A stretch of DNA of 64,000 nucleotides from Paraspadella gotoi. Lineage: Eukaryota > Chaetognatha. Under the pieces are notes generated by a model that was not told the origin of the DNA, did not search any database, and saw only the letters and a list, made by a program, of their open reading frames with translations. Positions 11,513-42,200 of the stretch are shown here, piece by piece. Within the stretch, counting starts at the first letter, position 1. Each line of letters opens with the position of its first letter. The position numbers and the translations under genes were made by a program. Location of the stretch: positions 366,721-430,720 of the forward strand of contig CM119271.1 in assembly GCA_051294375.1 (NCBI GenBank), read 5' to 3'.

Positions 11513-12137
11513 CTTTTAAATGTTTGGTTCGGTTATGGGTTTTGTCTTTTACGACTGATACTGAACTTTTTGGGTTTCAAGTTCGGAGTAAAAACTATCA
11601 TAAAAGTTAAAAGTCAGTAACCCTAAAGATAAAAGTAGAAGATTTTCATAGAAAAATATTCAAAATAGATTTGAATCTTTTAAACAATTGAGTTTGGGTT
11701 TCCAAAACAATCGTATCTAATCATATAGACACCGATAGGCGACGGATACTAATCTGTTTTCATTACTCATACCGTATTTATCAATTTTTCGACAAGCTTT
11801 GATAAAAAGTTCCGACCAGGCCAGGAAGAATGTTCCGGTATTGAACGATACATCCGAAGGTCCGTTACCACCGAATGTAAAGTACTAGTTGTCTAAAAAC
11901 CCTCAGCCAAAATCTAACTCTTGGTTAATTGGCGAGTATGGAGGGGAAAGGAGCCGTCAACCAATTTGTGGAAAAAAAGATAAAAAGACTCGTTGACATA
12001 AATCACCAAAAATAGATTTAGAGAAAAAAAAATCAAACAGAGGCTCGAAAAGGAAGGATAAGCGGTTTTTGGTATTTATATATATTTTAAGTAAATCAGT
12101 AAACTCGCGTTTACAAGACGGATGTATTCAAGTGTTC
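11513..12137. other. Intergenic: MYND gene 5' side and CTR1 3' side
   Basis: Presumed 5' region of the MYND gene and 3' UTR of CTR1. No clear promoter element, RNA gene or repeat recognised. Confidence 0.5.
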
Positions 12138-13001
12138 TCAGTGGCAATGTTCGTTGACGTCGAGGACGGTCTGCTTCCGCCATCCGAAGAGGAAGTATCC
12201 CGCGCCGGCGCCGAGAACAACCGAAAGGCAGAGCCACACGTTGTAGGTCATAAAGACCAGCATCAACATGTAAGACACGGTAACCTGTGGGGTTTGGTCG
12301 AGAAGAAACCGTACACACGTGAGATGAAAACGATTTTTTTTTGGTTCTTAATGTTTACTGACATTCATTCGATTCGACATTCATTCAACCGATTCATTCT
12401 CTAAACAGACTTTTTATCTTTTTCGACCCGCAAAATCATCTTCCCCCTCAACAGACGCACCCCATTCTACCGTCCAGTCACCACTCACTTGAAATATGTG
12501 AAGGAATGTCTGAAGTCCGTGCCACTTGTTGCACATCTTCCTCCGGATGTCGTGGCCCTGCTGAAGGATGACTTGATCGGATCTGGCGGCGCCGTTGCCC
12601 TGGTTGTCCAACTCGTCTTGCGCGCCGAGGCTCCGCGGGTCACCCTGCAGCTGCAAGTGCGCCTTGTAAAGGAGCTCCTCGCGCAGGACCTTGAGACCCT
12701 CGTAAAGGAGCGCCACCACAAAAAGGATAATGCAGGAGCCAACCATAGCGCCGGCCGAGTACGTCTTCCAAAACTTGAACAGAATAGTCTCCATCACGCC
12801 AACATGGAAGTACATATTCATGGGCATGTCCATGTTCATGGTCTCGCCTCCCATCGCGTGTCCATCGCCGTGTCCGCTCGTCATCATGCCGGAGCGGGCG
12901 ACTGTGTGGTTAGTCATATGGTTTTGGTTTGGGCTGGGCATGTTGTGATGATCGTGGTGGGTCATATCGTGATGCCCATGGCCGCTATCCATTCGAACCA
13001 A
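12138..13001 (-). CDS. CTR1: High-affinity copper uptake protein CTR1 (SLC31 family)
   Basis: Two exons, 12489-13001 and 12138-12284, joined in phase 0, give 219 residues. The family imports Cu(I) through a homotrimer in the plasma or endosomal membrane. The extracellular N-terminus is His/Met-rich ([13 protein letters not shown]) and ends in a Met cluster ([12 protein letters not shown]) before TM1. The second exon carries TM2 with the M-x3-M copper filter (M179, M183), TM3 with a GxxxG packing motif, and the C-terminal HCH copper-handover motif. The intracellular loop (about 120-165) contains [12 protein letters not shown]. The start could be Met1 or Met4. A 573-bp antisense frame over exon 1 is a shadow. 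Confidence 0.96.
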
Positions 13002-13344
13002 GTTAAGTTAAAAATTTTCGATTCTGCTAAACGAGTTAACGGCGAAAAAGGGAAGTCGTAAATGTTCGGGGTTGTTATCTACGTCTTAAGACTACAAAAA
13101 AAAAAAAAAGAGAATAAAGCGCAAATATCGAGAGCAAGTGTCGTAAACGCTTTTTTCTAATAACGAGAAATCGTTTATCACGAAAGGTAAGTTTAAATCA
13201 TTTTTCTATATGTGTAAAAATAAAACAAAAATTCGACTAGATTCATCTTTCTTACGCTTCCTTTACTTTCAATTGCGCAGGAGTCTCGAAAGACACCTTT
13301 CTAATGAACTTGGAAAAAACTAGATAAACCCCCCGACATTTAAA

Positions 13345-16300
13345 TTAAAGTCCAAGTTCGGCCACCAGCCAGAATACGAGGTAAATGCAGAGGAAGGAGG
13401 CGAGAAAAACCCAGACGACGGAGATTGATCCCCGTTTAGGCACGTGGTGAATCTGGGCGCTGTTGTCGGCCGAGATGGAGACGAGAGAGGCGTCGTGATC
13501 GCCGACGTGGCGTCGGGCGATGGCCGACGATGGCGTGAAGGCGAGACCCGTCACGAAGATGGCGTGAGTGCCGGAGACCCAGTGGAGTTTCTGGCCGCCG
13601 GGGAGGAAGCGGGGAATAGAGGCGATGCGAAGAGACTGATAGAACCCTCTGACACGTTACTCACTTGCAAAGAGAAGGCGATGAAGATCCCGACGCTTCC
13701 GCCTCTTGTCCCGACGCCGACGAATATCCCGTCGTCCGAGACGGTCAACGTCGACAACATGTCTTTCCCCGTCGATTGGGTATTTACTGACAAAACAAAG
13801 ATATCACAACGCAAATTATTATTTCGAAATACTAAAAAATAAAATATTTATGTATATATTCTCCAAGAAACCTGGAACGTATTTAGAAGAATCCCAAAGG
13901 GTTAGGAAGTTGTCACCCTTGGACGAGATCGTTTTGGGGCAGTGAATGGTGAAAAGGCGGTGGCGGCCTGGGGAGGGTTTCACGCCGGGCGGTGGGGTGA
14001 CGATGCCGAAGCGACATCCGCGGAATCTTAAAATGTTTCGTAAAATAATAAACTGTGGCAGCAAGACTTAAAGCTGCCTCACTGCTGTCCGTCCTCAGCC
14101 TCGTCTCAATGGCTGAGCAGGCTAAATCATCTCATTCCATCCGTGCGTCCCGGGTTCAATCCCTGGGTATCCCGGTTCTGGCTTAAATGTGACGGTGCCG
14201 GTATAAACATGCCAGTGACAGGAGGCGGTCACTGAGGGTCCGCAGCCCCTACGCCAGTTGGTGAGATACCCCACGCCCCGGGTATCACAGGCTATCCTCC
14301 CGTTGCCATAAAACATTATTTACGGCATCGCGCACCGATAATTCTCTTTGATCCATTCCAACTCGCCGCGTTTGGCGCCGTCTTTGGCCGCGACCACGGA
14401 TCCTTTCGTATCACTGGCGCCGACGGTGACGACGAGCACGCCGTCAGGAGAGACGTCGAGGTCGACCACGTCGCATCCGGGGTGGACCTCTTTGCTGCGA
14501 TGCATCGGAAACAATGAGTAAGTTAACTTTAAAGAAAATTTTCTCGGTCCCACCGTAGCACTCACCAATAAAGGGGTTCGGTTTCCACATCGGGAAAGTT
14601 CCAGCACCGTAATTTGCCATCCGTTCCCGCGGTAAAGAAGCGTCCCCTGTCCGGCGCGAACCGGACGACTTTCTGATAGGAGTCACCTTCCTTCTTCGAA
14701 TCGAAGTAATCCGTCCGCACGGACGCAATCGGGACAACGTCGAAGGAGACGTTAGAAGAGTTCGTCGAGCCTAAAAAAAAAAAGTTTCCTAAAGAAAAAT
14801 AAGTTTCCCTCCATGCGCCTGTTCGAAGCACCTCGTAGACCGATGTAGCCGTTCTTGTCGACCCCGTTTTTCTCTTCGGTGTCCCCGGCACCCTTTCTTT
14901 GCCTGACCCCGCTCCCGGCGGCGTCGCGGCGTTCCTTCCCCGAAACTTTGGCGTTCGTCTCATTGAGCTTTTCAGTCTTCGTTCCATTCTTCTTTTCCTC
15001 ATCTTCATCTTCCTCTTCTTCTTCCTCCAATTTGTATCTGAGCGAGAATAGGTGACAGTCCCGTCCCATCCCCGCGGCCAGGACAGTACGTCGCTCGTCG
15101 GCGAACACGGCCGCGTTCATGATCGGCTCCGACAGGTTGACTTCCGGTTGGAAGCGAAGGACGCGGCGAACGTTGCCGAGTTCGAAGCGGAACACCTGGG
15201 ATTAGAGTTAACGACTTGGAATCGCCTTGTAAATACATTTATGTAGATTTACCGATTGGAGATGGAATACTCCATGAAACAGGAGAAATATTGATTATAG
15301 CATTAATGTATTTGATGTTCAGACATGATCTTCCGACAAGATTGTCGGTCCGTCTGTCCACCCCCCCAAAGTGAATTATAGAGTCGGAATCTGTGATAAG
15401 CAGAGCCGACTAAAAACATCGATTTGGGCTTCCGTGCTAACTTTTTATTAGACCATGCCATCACAGATGAATGAAACCCGGAAACAGAGGAAAGGATTAA
15501 GGAAGAGGATTCCGGAAGAGGAAGAAGATTCTGGAATGATTTCGAACGGGATTTTGGAAGCCAAATCCAGAAAAGGAACAATAGTTTCCGGAAGAGGAAA
15601 GAAGGTTCCAGAGGATGAAGAGGGGGATTACGGAAGAGGAAACTGGCTTCGTCTACTTGCCCATTATAAATAGCCTCTGTTTCTGCTTTGATTCACTGTT
15701 TGAAAATTGACACCCTCTTCTCTTGTCTATTTTCTGATAATAAAATTCCACTTTGATTTCATATTGAAATCCCCGTCTGCTTACTTAAATGTGGTGGCAT
15801 TGGTGGCATTCGAACCCACGCCTCCAGAGAGACTGGTGATGCATGATGCATTTAAACCATTTGGCTGGTTCATTTTTCAAGGACAAAAATAAACCAGCCA
15901 AATGGTTTGAATGCATGGTCTAATAAAAAATTCGCACTGTATCCCAAATAGATTTTTTTTTTTAATTCAGAGTTAAATATAAATTAAAGTTTGAAATTGA
16001 TTACAACAACGAATTTATTAATTGAAGGCAAGTTTTGAGGGATAGATAAGTATATGGTAAAGTAAAAGTATAAGAATTAAGATAGAGCTCAAAATGAGCT
16101 GGCCCCCTTTGTTTTTTGCAAATGAAGGGTCAGAACGATGGTGTCGGGTCATTGACGTGTCAGTGGCTGAGAAGACAGTGTCTCTCTGGCCTGGTACGCC
16201 TGCCGACTTCAATTAATAAACTCGTTGTTGTAATCAATTTCAAACTCTTCTACCTCGACGGCGTTGGGAATCCCCGTCTTGGCGCCGCCGCCGCCGCCGG

Positions 16301-16388
16301 CGACCAAAAAGTGTTTGTCGTCGATGAACTGAAGAGTGTAGAGGGGAAAGTCGAAGCGGGAGAGGACAGCGCCCATTGGCGGCGCCAT
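13345..16388 (-). CDS. PREB: SEC12/PREB, guanine-nucleotide exchange factor for Sar1
   Basis: Seven exons: 16254-16388, 14832-15195, 14566-14770, 14336-14494, 13872-14026, 13665-13786 and 13345-13590. All phases agree and give 461 residues. SEC12 is an ER membrane WD40 protein that loads Sar1 with GTP to start COPII coat assembly. Residues 33-45 carry the N-terminal Gly-rich potassium-binding loop (AGGGGGAKTGIPN) needed for exchange. WD blades include TAGTDGKLRCW, YRFRGCRFG and GIFVGVGTRGGSVGIFIAFS, each matching animal PREB. An acidic, charged insert after residue 100 (runs of E, D and K) enlarges the protein over the human 417. A single C-terminal membrane anchor (SISVVWVFLASFLCIYLVF) places the propeller in the cytosol. 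A SINE sits in intron 4 and foldback relic G in intron 1. Confidence 0.95.
14090..14314 (+). mobile_element. tRNA-derived SINE in SEC12 intron 4
   Basis: Pol III A box TGGCTGAGCAGG at 14110-14121 and B box GGTTCAATCCC at 14153-14163 with normal spacing. The tail (GCCAGTGACAGGAGG through GTTGCCATA) is shared with repeats at 36620-36846 and 56318-56608. Confidence 0.8.
15310..15415 (+). repeat. Dispersed repeat 3' end with conserved hairpin, copy 1
   Basis: CAAAGTGAATTATAGAGTCGG leads into an imperfect hairpin (15383-15410) followed by TAAAAAC. The same end occurs at 38600-38672 and 51390-51440. Confidence 0.7.
15785..15885 (-). mobile_element. tRNA-like SINE fragment in SEC12 intron 1
   Basis: Minus-strand GGGTTCGAATGCCACC resembles a Leu/Ser-type tRNA T arm and B box; an upstream CCAAATGGTTTAAATGC recalls a D arm. 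The acceptor stem is not intact, so I do not call a functional tRNA. A partial second copy of the 5' portion follows at 15890-15925. Confidence 0.55.
15991..16242. mobile_element. Foldback relic G, hammerhead-less family member
   Basis: Inverted ends GAAATTGATTACAACAACGA and its complement at 16208-16242. The interior carries the same minus-strand promoter-like block as element E (GTCAATGACCC, then GGCCAGCTCATTTTGAGC), but no ACATGT/CTGATGA core. Its right end is 11 nt from the SEC12 exon 1 donor. Confidence 0.65.
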
Positions 16389-17262
16389 CTCGCTCTCTGG
16401 CCCGCTAGGTTATTAAATAAGTTATTAAATAGACGCAGGATGAACTCAAAACGTTTTCATGTCTTTTTCTGAAAACAAAATGTACATAGTGAAGAGGCCT
16501 TCTCGAAAGCGAGCGCGTTTTTCGGGATAACAACTTTAGTAAACAAAAAACAGAGAAAAAAATTGCAAAAAACTTTGTAGGTTTAACGAATTTTCAACAG
16601 AAAATTGTCAAACTTTGTTGGATGATTGATGTATAGATAATACATTTAAGAAGGTGGAGTCACAAAAAAAACCGTATAATTATGAAGATAAACTAATTCG
16701 GACGAGTAAAAAAGAAATAGATAATTGGAGTAGCTTCAGTAAATTGAGGGAGATAGTAATACTGAAAAAATGATTCGCACAATTTAGCCTTAAACTGCTT
16801 GTGTCACAAGCTGCAATAATAAAAGTAAAAACACAAAAATAACGAGATCTATAACATATATTAATATTATCAATAAGGTATGTATAAAACAATGTTTAAA
16901 AATATAAACTCTAAAGGCTTTATTTTTTTCTACTACGAGGAATGAACTACATTCCATTCATATAATTCGCTAATGGATACAAATAATAACTGATAAAACT
17001 GACTAAACTAAACGTTGCAACAGATGAAAACAATTACTAAAAAAAGACGCAATCAGAAAGAGAGAGTTGGCCAGGCACAAATTGGCCGTCCATCGTTATA
17101 TAAAATAAACGGGGACAACAATTTAGCATTTTGCTCTTATCTTTAAAACGTTTTAATCTCCATCGAACAATCGTTACAGCCGCAGGGTTTCCTCGTTTTA
17201 CCTCTCAAAGTCATCAATCTGCCTTCCCCCCCCCCCCCCGCCCCCAATCCAACGCAATCCAA
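16389..17262. other. Intergenic between SEC12 start and CTPS stop
   Basis: AT-rich. Contains a run of about 14 C residues at 17226-17240 in the CTPS 3' UTR region. No other feature seen. Confidence 0.5.
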
Positions 17263-37062
<19,800 letters not shown>

Positions 37063-37837
37063 TGTTAACTTTCCAACTTTTTTATTTTTCAGTTTTTTTT
37101 TTGTTTTTTTTGTTTTTTTGTTTTGCTTTTTTGCTTTTTGTTTTAAGTTTTCTGTTACACTTAGAGTTGGTAAATAAACTGCGGAATGTAATTTAATTTG
37201 GATTACGATTATATCTTTTACGTTCAGATTACACAATGGTTTAAAATAAAAAGAGCTTTTTAATCTCGATAAAGTAGCGAGTAGTTGAGTAGAAATTGAC
37301 ATTTGTAATGGCGGCCGTTTCTCCGTTTTTAATTTGATTTCAAGGAAAAATCACAGGTTAAAAAAGAATCCGACGTGAAAAGAATATCGATTATAACTGG
37401 AAGGAAAATTTTACCAAAAGAGTAAAAGTGGGCAAGATAATCGGCAATAAAAAAATTGAATGCATTTTTAAGACTCGAGAGTCAATTTCATCAGTTGAGC
37501 GGAAAAACACGCTGGTCGTGCGTTTAATAACTAATAGTTTAGACCTATAAAACACCAAATATTTTTTAAAAGAATGGGCCAATAGCAAATACCAGGTGAA
37601 AAAAATATATTTTGTCAGAATCATGAATCTATACAAGCAAATTCAGTCTTATGAACAAAATCCAAAATTTAAAATAACTGTTTTAAAACACAAAATAAAA
37701 ACAAAAAATCGTCGGATTCGCCCCCCCCCCCAAAAAAAAAACATAATAATGCCACAATTTCAAACTGTGAGATCTGAGATCTGACGTGAGGAATGCCAGG
37801 GATAAATAGCTTTACAAACTACATTAAAAAATCATAG

Positions 37838-38340
37838 AAGTATAGTGATCTCGCGAAGACGTTACTATCAAAGAAAATTAATGAAAAAAAATGAATGATT
37901 GATGCGATGATTGATGTAATAGTAATTGATTGATGTAATAGTAATTAATTGATGTAATAGTAATTGATTGATTTATATAATAATAATTGATCGATTGATG
38001 TAATAGTAATTGATTATTGATGCGATGATACCCAAATATTGATGCGATGATAACCAAATATTAATGTAATGATAACCAGATGATGAATGCGATGATAATC
38101 ATTCATTGATACGATGATAGTCAGTCATTGACGCGATGATAGTCATTCATTGACGCGATGATGTATCTTTTGTCAGGGGTTGCATATCAAAATTCGCCTC
38201 GATAGTTCCATTTATATAGTCATTAGCACTAAATGTAAAATTTCATTAAATTCGATCGGGTAGTTTGGTGGGAACAGGTTCTGGTCACAAAAAATGGGTA
38301 CCACATTTTATAATATGAAGCATTCTGTAATACATCTTAC
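37838..38340. repeat. Minisatellite (third array) joined to a CAGAAGGC-element end
   Basis: Lead-in TAGTGATCTCGCGAAGACG, then GATGCGATGATAGTCATTC units to 38165. From 38165 to 38335 there is a right-end fragment of the CAGAAGGC TA element (GGGGTTGCATATCAAAATTC to TAATATGAAGC). Confidence 0.7.
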
Positions 38341-38449
38341 ATTTACATTTAATAGAAAAAAAGAGGCATAATCAATTAGTGAAACAGGTTTTTTGTTTTT
38401 TCCATTTAAACTCATTTCTACTTGCATGATTCCATCGAAACTTTATATG

Positions 38450-39065
38450 CAGCTCAATCATTCCAATCCATCCATCCAATCACAAATAATTTGAGTTTTT
38501 TGCTAAGGTGGGACGGACGTACGGACAGAGACGGACTTTTTTCCCCTAAATTTATCATAATTCGATATTCTGACATATAAGTGAATGCCCGACAAGAATT
38601 AGGAGGCAGACCGAGGTACCGACAAAGTGAATAATAGAATCGGGATCTGTTGATAAGCAGATACGATTAAAAAGATAGAAGCTGGACAGCCACTGCAGAA
38701 CGAACTCGCTTTTAGACGAATCAGAAGAAGCTGCGACGGAAAAAGAGAGAGAGAGCGACATATAATTAAAAGAGAGAGAAAAAGAGAGCAGAGCTGAACT
38801 CGTCTTTATATATAAAAATTCTTTAGTAAATAAATCAAACAAATGAGTGTAGGAATATGAAACAACAATTTAAGAGAACTTAATAATGAGAAACCATATC
38901 TAAATTTTCAGCTTCTTATATTATGGTTATGTATATACAGTGTATATACACGAGCTATTTTAAATGTTAAAACAGCGTAACGACAACGACGACTACGATC
39001 AAAAAAAGCAGAAACGAATTAACATATCGCCCAAGTCGAACATTCGCCCATCTGGCGAGATAAAA
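38450..39065 (+). repeat. Dispersed repeats: GACGGAC, hairpin end and GAGCTGAACTCGT blocks
   Basis: 38450-38672 matches 51190-51440 (a CATCCATCCAAT block, GGACGGAC, then the conserved hairpin at 38639-38667). 38673-38850 and 38960-39065 match 25650-25920. Confidence 0.65.
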
Positions 39066-39295
39066 ATCTAACGACGAAAGCGCAACTTAACCTAAAAGAC
39101 TGCGCGACATTATCTCCAGGTACGAAGAGATAAGCAAGGTTGAAAACTGACTACGAGAGCACGAGTTAAAAAAGACAATGCGCTATCTCTTTTTCACTAA
39201 ACCCGCGGGTAAAGAGACAAAATTTCCAAGGATGACGTCAACACCCCGCGGGTAGATAATAAAAATTCGGGGCGCACCTTTCCCCAGTCAAGAGT

Positions 39296-42200
39296 TTAGA
39301 GTCGCGTTGACGATCCGATGTGATGAGAGCAATTCGGACATCGATGGTGCATGTCTTTGGTTGAATCCATGCAGAAGGGAATAAAGCAACAGCCCGCGTC
39401 GCAGCCTATGGATGAAAAACAGTACCGAAGGCTTCAAATTATAAAATGTGGTACCCCTTTTTTGTGACCAGAACTCGTTCCGAGAAAACTACTGGACCAA
39501 ATTTATTGAAATTTGGAATGAATGATCCCTATGTGAATACTAAAAAAACTATCGAGGCAAATTTCCATATTTGACCGCTGAGCCGAAATATGGGCCCCCC
39601 GGGGGGTCACCCAGAGGGGCAAAAAATGGTCAAAAATTTTTTGCAAATTTTTGTTTTGAACGTATTTATTACCTCAAAAATAATCATTTACCTTAATGTT
39701 TACACGGTTCCTTTTTACATCGATTTAATCGGCATCGAGTGCACAAGAATGAGATGTCCCGGGATATGTTTCCGGACCTTTGGGCTACACAAAAAAAGGG
39801 TAAACAAATTTTTCCTAATGACAGTTTTTTTATAAATTAATATTTTAGAGATGAAACGAAAAATTCGTTGTAATAGCAATTTTTATTTTTATTATTGAAT
39901 TCACTTGCTGATGAAGACTCGTAAAACTAAGAGTCGAAACATGTACAATAATAAAAATAAAAATTGCTATTACAACAAATTTTTCGTTTCATCTCTAAAC
40001 TATTTTAAATAGCAAAAAAGTCAAAATACAATGTAAATTAATATTAAAATTAGCTATATAAAATCAATAAAGTAGAATAAAAACAAGTTTGAGCAAACAA
40101 TGTCGGATCTGCCTACGATAATTAATTAATTAATAGATTAATTAATTAATTTTAATAATTAATTTTAATTTATATTCAGCTTGTCATCATCGATGACCTT
40201 AAAATTGAGTCAGGATTACTGTAATTTTATCAGTAATTTTTGGATTTTGTCAAAAGTAAGTAAAATATAGCAGTCAGAATTACTAAAAATAAAAGAAGTT
40301 ATAAAATTATTATAATTGAGAAGGATACAACTGACCAGCAGCTATTAAAAGCATCATGAACAATTAATTAAAAATTATGTTTATTATGCTAAAAAAATTC
40401 AAAGTTATAAAATTTTTTCATATATTTAATTATTTAAATTATTTATTTCTATATCAAAACATAATCATAATAAACTTACTATATATGTATTTGAAGGCCT
40501 ATATTAGGTAGGTAAGTCCCTTATAATATAAAATTTTTTTCAATCATTTGGCATAGTTATAATTTTTTTTTAATTTAAATTATTTGAAAAAAAATTAAAA
40601 ATATATTTTATATAAAGAAAAATTAATTACAAATAAACTATTAAAGATAGGAATAAATGGTTATGGACTCAAACGAAAGGAAATTGTTCATAGATTATGG
40701 ATGATGCATGATATTTTCATTTTTTAAAAAAATTTTAACCATTTTTTATTTTTTTATTCTTTATTGATTTTATATATCTAAATTTTAATATTAATTTATA
40801 AAAAACTGTCATTAGGAAAAAAATTTGTTTACCCTTTTTTGTGTAAGCCAAAGGTCCGGAAACATATTCCCGGGACATCTCATTCTTGTGCACTCGATGC
40901 GATTAAATCGATGTAAAAAGGACCGTGTTTAGCTTCATGAACATCAGCAGTTAAAGTCAGATTTGGAATCGTGAGGAGGAGGAGGCGACGCGAAGATCTT
41001 CTTCCCCCTCCCATTTCGCTTCCTTCTCCTTTTCGATCGGGGGCTTCGCGCAGCCACGAGATTTTTCCATTTCTAGTTTCACTTCCCACTTTCTCTCTCT
41101 CCCGTTAAGACCTATTTCACGTTCCTCTGTAATTTTTATTATTTTCGTGTTCGTTTATTTCATTATATACGCTTCACCACTACCTCTCGTGTGTTACTTT
41201 AGCCAGAGTCTTATTTCAGGGTGGCGCCCAATGTGGAGACTTGTTCTCCAACCACGATCCGCCCTGGATCTCTTTATACTATTCTAATTTCAACAAAAAA
41301 AACCTTTTTCCTCGAAATTCAACTCCGTAGCTTTTTTTTCTCTCTTTTGTTTCGACTCCAAAACTTTTTTTTCTCCTCCAAAATTTCCGAATTCATTATT
41401 TTTCAAAATCTTTTCTTTTTCTCTCCTTTTTTTTCCTTCGACTTTCGAATTTTTTTTCTCTCTCTCCCGACCCTTCCCGTCGACTTCCTAATTTCTCTCT
41501 TCTTTCTCTCTTCCCTTCCTCTTTCTCCCCCCTCTACGTCTCCTATTACCAAAATAAACCGAAAGAATAGAAGCGGGTATAGCCGTTAGGAAGAGGACCT
41601 TAACCGAAACCTTCCTCCCTGGGTACCAGGAGACGGCCAGGAGACGGCCAGGAGACGTGGAGGCTGACCGGAAACGGTCTAAGCAGACGTGGAGACCGTC
41701 AGGAGACGGCCCAGGAGACGTGGAGGCTGACCGGAAACGGTCTAAGCAGATGTGGAGACCGTCCGGAGACGGTCCAGGAGACGTGGAGGCTGACCGGGAG
41801 ATGTCTAAGCAGACGTGGAGACCGTCAGGAGACGGTCCATGGAGGACGTGGAGGACCGTCAGGAGACGGTCTAAGCAGACGTGCGAGACCGTCAGGAGAC
41901 GGTCCAGGAGACGTGGAGACCGTCAGGAGACGGTCCAGGAGGACGTGGAGACCGTCAGGAGACGGTCCAGGAGGACGTGGAGACCGTCAGGAGACGGTCC
42001 AGGAGGACGTGGAGCCGACCGGAAACGGTCTAAGGAGACGTGGAGGCCGTCCGGAGAGCGTCCAAGGAGACGTGGAGGCCGACTGGGAAACGGTCTAAGG
42101 AGACGTGGAGGCCGTCCGGAAACGGTCCATGGAGACGTGGAGGCCGACCGGAAACGATCCGGAGTGACGAGGAGATTGACTAGGACCAACCCAAGGAGAC

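Larger units (their letters stand above)
39703..40927. mobile_element. Element with 133-bp inverted repeats inserted in the TA element
   Basis: Ends CACGGTTCCTTTTTACATCG and complement; arms of about 133 bp (39703-39835 and 40797-40927). TTTA flanks both sides as a likely target duplication. The interior is AT-rich without a transposase and holds element D. Confidence 0.85.

Noticed and set aside
12489-13061. 190-codon plus-strand frame
   Set aside because: Exact antisense shadow of CTR1 exon 1, whose product is unmistakable.
13636-13664. 29-nt ultra-short intron in SEC12
   Set aside because: A 74-nt intron from the same donor gives a better match to PREB around LHWVSGTHAIF; the short form is listed only as a possible alternative.
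15785-15885. Functional tRNA gene
   Set aside because: B-box and T-arm-like sequence only; acceptor stem and anticodon arm do not fold properly. Called a SINE fragment instead.
17226-17240. Poly-C run as a structured signal
   Set aside because: Simple homopolymer in a 3' UTR; nothing else around it suggests function.
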